This document shows positions 60,411 through 64,000 of a stretch of DNA of 64,000 nucleotides, in pieces. The position numbers and the translations under genes are program-made. The number at the start of each line of letters is the position of its first letter. Position 1 is the first letter of the stretch. The notes under the pieces were generated by a model that had not been told where the DNA came from, searched no databases, and saw nothing but the letters and a program-made list of their open reading frames with translations. The stretch covers positions 44,880 through 108,879 of the forward strand of contig JAHIVB010000013.1 of assembly GCA_018816905.1 (NCBI GenBank). Direction: 5' to 3'. This DNA comes from Bacillota bacterium. Lineage in GTDB: Bacteria; Bacillota_I; Bacilli_A; Izemoplasmatales; Hujiaoplasmataceae.

Positions 60411-60917
60411 TTGAATATATCGACCCCACGTTTGGAACTTCTTCCACTCTCGCTTCGTCAACTAGAATCACTTCTAGAAAATATTGAATCGTTTGAACGA
60501 AAAACAGGATATGTCTATCTTGGGGAACCCCTGGTTCCACCCATCTCTACCATCTTTCAAAACCAAGCCGATTTATTGATTAAAGATCCTAACAATATGA
60601 TTTATCATACGGTTTGGATGATTGCAAGAAAAAAAGATAGAACCATTCTTGGAAGCATTCTTGCGAAAAACCATCCTAATTCCCTTCAACAAATCGAAAT
60701 TGGATACGGTCTCTCTCCTGCTTTTTCGGGAAAAGGTTATATGACTGAAGCTGTCATCGCCTTTACCTCTTACCTTCGAAGTTTGCCTGATGTCCTTGAA
60801 GTTCTTGCGCAAACTTTGAAAACGAACATTGCTTCACATCGTGTTCTTGAAAAAAGCAGATTTTATGTATACAAAAAGACGAAGCTTTACTTTTGGTGGA
60901 AACAATACAATGAATAA
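60411..60917 (+). CDS. GNAT-family N-acetyltransferase (RimJ/RimL-like)
   Basis: A 168-residue acetyltransferase with the N-terminal STPRLELLPLSLRQ typical of the RimJ/RimL branch and the acetyl-CoA loop IGYGLSPAFSGKGYMTEAV (Q/RxxGxG/A variant SGKGY). Substrate unknown; ribosomal protein or small-molecule amines are possible. Start probably TTG at 60411, with AGGTGA upstream; a GTG at 60402 overlaps that site. It follows hppA by 19 bases and may be cotranscribed. Confidence 0.85.
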   Translation: MNISTPRLELLPLSLRQLESLLENIESFERKTGYVYLGEPLVPPISTIFQNQADLLIKDPNNMIYHTVWMIARKKDRTILGSILAKNHPNSLQQIEIGYGLSPAFSGKGYMTEAVIAFTSYLRSLPDVLEVLAQTLKTNIASHRVLEKSRFYVYKKTKLYFWWKQYNE

Positions 60918-60949
60918 AAACGGCGAGCCAAGTGGCTCACCGTTTTTTT
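60916..60949. terminator. Bidirectional terminator between the GNAT and NCS2 genes
   Basis: AAAAACGG-C-GAGCC / GGCTC-A-CCGTTTTT stem with one mismatch, A and T runs on both sides. Confidence 0.8.
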
Positions 60950-60967
60950 ATTGATAGAAATAAGTAA

Positions 60968-62380
60968 TTAGAATACGGCGTTCAATACAAAGTAAAGCAA
61001 GAATAATCCAGAACTAACCCAAAGAATTGGATGTACTTCTTTCGCTTGTTTACGTACAACTTTAACTAAAATGTATAAGATAAATCCAAAAGCGATTCCG
61101 TAAGAAATATTGTAAGCGAGCGCCATCAACACTGCAGAGAAGAATGCTGGTAAAGCAATTCCGAAATCATTCCAATCGATTTCTTTGAAAGAACCGACCA
61201 TCATTACACCTACAACGATGAGTGCTGGTGCGGTTGCGGCTGCTGGTACAACCCCTACGACAGGTGCAAGAACCACGCAAAGCGCAAAGAAGATTGCAGT
61301 AAATACGCTAGTCAATCCAGTTCTTCCTCCCGCTTCGATTCCAGCTGCGGATTCGATGTAAGTTGTCGTGTTTGAAGTTCCAAATATGGCGCCAATGGAA
61401 GTCGCAACGGAGTCAGCAATTAACGCTTTTTCCATTTTCGTTTTGAATCCTTTACCGTTTTCGATTGCGGCCATGTCTTCATCAGAGAAAATACCTGTTC
61501 TTCTACCGGTACCGATGAATGTACCGATGGTGTCGAAAGTATCCGTTAAACTAAAAGCGAAAATGGCTAGTAATGCAGCAGGAAGTTTTGCAACATTAGA
61601 GAAGATGCCCCCAATTCCTACGAAAGCTTGTCCGAAAGTTTCTCCAAGTTGTGTGAATGGCAGTTTTAACGCTTCAGCGGAAAAACTGATGTTCGCAACA
61701 TTTGTGACTCCTAAAGGAATCCCTACCAAAGTAGCTGCGACGATACCAATCAGAATCGCACCTTTTACTTTTAGTAGCAACAAAATAACCGTTAGGATGA
61801 CGCCAAACAATGCAAGTACAGGAACGACTGAGCTGAAATCAGTCAATCCAGGGATGATGCTTGAATCAGCAAAGATGGTCCCAAAAGACTCTGTCCATGT
61901 ACCTGGATCAGCCGTGAACGTTAAAAATCCAGCGTTCTTTAAACCAATGTAAGCGATAAAAATACCAATACCGCCGCCAATGGCGTGTTGAAGAGATTCT
62001 GGAATCGCACGAATGATTTGCTTTCTGATTTTCGTTACAGTGATAAGGACATTAATCAGACCGCAGATAAAAACCATACCCAAAGCTTCTTGCCAGCTAA
62101 AACCTAGATTGAATACGACGGTGTAAGTAAAAAATGCATTCAATCCCATTCCCGGTGCAAGTGCATAGGGAACATTTGCGAACAACCCCATAATGAGCGT
62201 TCCGATGACGATAGCGATGATTGTCGCTAAAAAGACGGCACCGTAAGGCATCCCGGTTTGGCTAAGCATCCCAGGGTTGACGAAAATAATGTAGACCATT
62301 GCGAAGAACGTTGTCAGTCCGGCTGTCAGTTCTCTGGAAATGGTTGTCTTATTTTCTTTTAACTTGAAAAAATTTTCCAT
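60968..62380 (-). CDS. NCS2-family purine permease (guanine/hypoxanthine type)
   Basis: A 470-residue permease with about 12-14 membrane helices of the AzgA/PbuG branch of the NCS2 family (LTAGLTTFFAMVYIIFVNPGMLS at the start, DTFDTIGTFIGTG and SNTTTYIESAAGIEAGGRTG in the core). It takes up guanine or hypoxanthine with protons. The gene is controlled by an upstream purine riboswitch whose specificity base indicates guanine. ATG after AGGAGGATTCAATC. Ends close to a shared terminator. Confidence 0.95.
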   Translation of the reverse strand: MENFFKLKENKTTISRELTAGLTTFFAMVYIIFVNPGMLSQTGMPYGAVFLATIIAIVIGTLIMGLFANVPYALAPGMGLNAFFTYTVVFNLGFSWQEALGMVFICGLINVLITVTKIRKQIIRAIPESLQHAIGGGIGIFIAYIGLKNAGFLTFTADPGTWTESFGTIFADSSIIPGLTDFSSVVPVLALFGVILTVILLLLKVKGAILIGIVAATLVGIPLGVTNVANISFSAEALKLPFTQLGETFGQAFVGIGGIFSNVAKLPAALLAIFAFSLTDTFDTIGTFIGTGRRTGIFSDEDMAAIENGKGFKTKMEKALIADSVATSIGAIFGTSNTTTYIESAAGIEAGGRTGLTSVFTAIFFALCVVLAPVVGVVPAAATAPALIVVGVMMVGSFKEIDWNDFGIALPAFFSAVLMALAYNISYGIAFGFILYILVKVVRKQAKEVHPILWVSSGLFLLYFVLNAVF

Positions 62381-62420
62381 GATTGAATCCTCCTGTTAGA
62401 TTTTTTTGTCTCGTTCAAGC

Positions 62421-62452
62421 AAATAAAAAAGCAAGTATATTTCTATACTCGC
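62421..62452 (-). terminator. Riboswitch expression-platform terminator
   Basis: GCGAGTATA-GAAA-TATACTTGC stem (one G-T pair) followed by six T on the minus strand, between the aptamer and the permease gene. Confidence 0.85.
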
Positions 62453-62495
62453 CAACAAATGAGCGCACGTAAAAAAAACCATGCGTAGATTGTTA

Positions 62496-62561
62496 CCAAT
62501 AGTTAAACGATTAGGGTCGTTTAGTAGAGACTACGGAACCATATTTTCCATATTATATTGG
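62496..62561 (-). ncRNA. Guanine (purine) riboswitch aptamer
   Basis: On the minus strand the P1 stem CCAATA / TATTGG encloses TATAATATGGAAAATATGG (P2), GTCTCTAC (J2-3) and GACCCTAATCGTTTAACTAT (P3 and J3-1). This matches the purine aptamer. The specificity base before UAU is C (AACUAU), which selects guanine or hypoxanthine rather than adenine. It controls a terminator at 62421-62452. Confidence 0.88.
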
Positions 62562-62667
62562 CGATTGCTATGAAATTCACTGTAACAAAACAGAATCTAT
62601 TCTATCATAGTATTTCGCTTTTGGGAAGACATGGAAAACCCTTTCAGTGTAAAAATATTGTAAATAT
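62562..62667. other. Intergenic gap between the riboswitch and the aldehyde dehydrogenase
   Basis: A 106-base AT-rich stretch holding the presumed promoter of the riboswitch transcript (a TAGAAT about 20 bases upstream of the aptamer, no clear -35). No gene or terminator for the aldehyde dehydrogenase is clear. Confidence 0.4.
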
Positions 62668-64000
62668 TTACTTCATTAATTTCTTTAGTAAATTTAACTT
62701 TTTATTAGTATATGGATGATATCTGACGTTGATATCTACTAGGTTGCTTCGATGAACAATCGATCTCTTATTCGAGAATGTATCGAAACTGTATTGACCG
62801 TGATATCTGCCATTCCCTGAAGCGCCGACTCCGCCAAATCCCATTTCAGACGAAGCGAAGTGCATGACAGTATCATTAATCGTCGCCCCTCCAAAACTTA
62901 ATCTTTGAAAAGTATTTTGAATCATCACAGAATCATTTGAAAACAAGTAAAGTGCCAAAGGCTTTGGACGAGTTGAGATAAAGGAATAAACCTCTTCAAT
63001 GTCCTTGTAGAACAAGACAGGAAGAATCGGTCCGAAGATCTCTTCATTCATTACTGCAGAATCGGTTTTCACATTTTTTAAGATGGTCGGTTCCAAAGAA
63101 GTCTCGTTATATTTGCCACCAAGTACTATTTCTTCACCCTTCAGCAAGCCAATCAGCCTCGACAAATGCCTTTCGTTGATGATTTTGGGGTAATCAGGGT
63201 AATCCAGAGGCTTCTCTTTGAAAAACTCGTGAATCGCCTTTTTTAAGCCTTCAACGAAAGAATTAAACTGATTCTCTCGAATGAAGACATAATCAGGTGC
63301 CACGCATGTTTGTCCTGCATTGAGGAATTTGCCAAACACGATTCTTTTTGCGGTTAAACTTAAATTGACGTCTTGATCAATGATGCAAGGTGATTTACCA
63401 CCCAGTTCCAATGTCACAGGAGTCAAATTTTTGCTTGCCTTCTCAAGTACGGTTTTTCCAACATTGCTCGAACCTGTAAAAAAGATGTAATCAAATGGTT
63501 GGTCGAGTAACTTAGTATTTTCTTCTCTCCCGCCAAGGATGGTCTTAACGTAATGGTCTTCAAAAGTAGCGTCCAATATTTTCTTAATGACGTTAGAGGT
63601 ATGAACAGCATAGGATGCAGGTTTGACGACTGCGGTATTTCCAGCAGCCAAAGCACCTATTAAAGGTACCATTGCGAGTTGAAAGGGATAATTCCAAGGG
63701 CTCATGATTAACACGACCCCAAGAGGTTCTGAAAGTTCATAACTTTTAGCCAAAAACAAGGGTAGAGGTGTTCTTTTTTTTCTCGGTTTCATCCACTTCT
63801 TAACATGTTTGATGGCATATTCTATTTCAGATAAGACAATCCCGATTTCTGATAGATAGGATTCAAATGCACTCTTATTCAAATCCAGCTTCAACGCAAG
63901 ACTAATCTCCTCCGTTGAAGACTCTATGGCGTTTTTCAAATTGATGAGTGCTTTTAAACGAAATGGGGCAGGCTTTGTGTGTCCTAATTGATAAAAATCC
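62668..64000 (-). CDS. Aldehyde dehydrogenase (ALDH3-like), truncated by the right window edge
   Basis: The frame is open from 62668 to the window end (frame continues DFYQLGHTKPAPFRLKALIN upstream of the first TTG at 63939), so the N terminus is cut off by the edge rather than starting there. NAD-binding and catalytic regions are visible: FTGSSNVGKTV, VTLELGGKSPC (catalytic Glu), NAGQTCVAPDYV (catalytic Cys) and NEEIFGPILPV. The pattern matches class 3 ALDH. A C-terminal hydrophobic tail like that of mammalian ALDH3A2 is absent (ends KKLNLLKKLMK). It oxidises aldehydes to acids. Confidence 0.9.
   Translation of the reverse strand, partial: DFYQLGHTKPAPFRLKALINLKNAIESSTEEISLALKLDLNKSAFESYLSEIGIVLSEIEYAIKHVKKWMKPRKKRTPLPLFLAKSYELSEPLGVVLIMSPWNYPFQLAMVPLIGALAAGNTAVVKPASYAVHTSNVIKKILDATFEDHYVKTILGGREENTKLLDQPFDYIFFTGSSNVGKTVLEKASKNLTPVTLELGGKSPCIIDQDVNLSLTAKRIVFGKFLNAGQTCVAPDYVFIRENQFNSFVEGLKKAIHEFFKEKPLDYPDYPKIINERHLSRLIGLLKGEEIVLGGKYNETSLEPTILKNVKTDSAVMNEEIFGPILPVLFYKDIEEVYSFISTRPKPLALYLFSNDSVMIQNTFQRLSFGGATINDTVMHFASSEMGFGGVGASGNGRYHGQYSFDTFSNKRSIVHRSNLVDINVRYHPYTNKKLNLLKKLMK

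Noticed and set aside
1..64000. tRNA, rRNA, CRISPR arrays, prophage or transposon
   Set aside because: No cloverleaf-like, rRNA-like, regularly spaced repeat, integrase or transposase sequence was seen on reading both strands; a tRNAscan or CRISPR search would confirm.

Overview
The window looks like chromosomal DNA of a low-G+C Bacillota bacterium close to the Mollicutes/Erysipelotrichia side of the phylum (something like Izemoplasmatales or Acholeplasmatales is my best guess; this is inference, not a database result). Supporting signs are the AT-rich sequence, strong AGGAGG-type ribosome sites, consensus sigma-A promoters, CIRCE elements, Firmicutes-style gene order (pgsA-recA-rny-ymdB-miaB-ymcA-mutS-mutL-miaA and rluB-cmk-rpsA-der-hup) and the absence of the sporulation genes (spoVS, cotE) that sit in that block in Bacillus. 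UGA is used as stop (for example in several ATGA start/stop overlaps), so the code is standard. Many genes start with TTG.

Layout. 1-6.1 kb: a 3'-truncated TPR/GAF-like protein behind a YfcE-type phosphoesterase and the RdgB house-cleaning pyrophosphatase; a TrkA/KtrA K+ channel regulator; a divergent CPBP membrane protease; a membrane-anchored M28 peptidase. 6.2-13.4 kb: hup, then the transcription unit efp-CNNM-rluB-cmk-rpsA-der; a divergent inactive-looking rhodanese shares overlapping -35 boxes with efp. 13.4-28 kb: the DNA repair and RNA processing block (miaA, mutL, mutS, an unknown membrane protein in the cotE slot, ymcA, miaB, ymdB, rny, recA, pgsA, yebC, cvfB). 28-30.4 kb: a small frameshifted gene, a serine hydrolase and queH. 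30.4-40.4 kb: a long operon addB-addA-GH20-Sel1-Sel1-queH. 40.5-48.3 kb: hsp20 with twin CIRCE operators, cysK/cysE, a thiol-redox operon (lpd, cysteine desulfurase, thioredoxin, thioredoxin-CcdA fusion), a divergent peroxiredoxin and ferritin. 48.3-54.2 kb: a PAS-GGDEF protein, a cobalamin riboswitch with a DUF4430 lipoprotein and an ECF S component, and the copper operon copA-copZ-csoR. 54.2-64 kb: CAT-like acetyltransferase, a seven-bladed surface propeller, aldo/keto reductase, mscL, ridA, a rubredoxin, a membrane pyrophosphatase, a GNAT acetyltransferase, a guanine-riboswitch-controlled NCS2 permease, and an aldehyde dehydrogenase running off the right edge.

Functionally the region is mostly core genes with accessory modules. 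The best candidates for something under-described are the B12-riboswitch DUF4430/ECF module, the lpd-nifS-Trx-TrxCcdA relay, the 50-residue-period surface propeller beside CAT, and the SAP-like membrane protein replacing cotE. I see no tRNA, rRNA, CRISPR array, insertion sequence or prophage.
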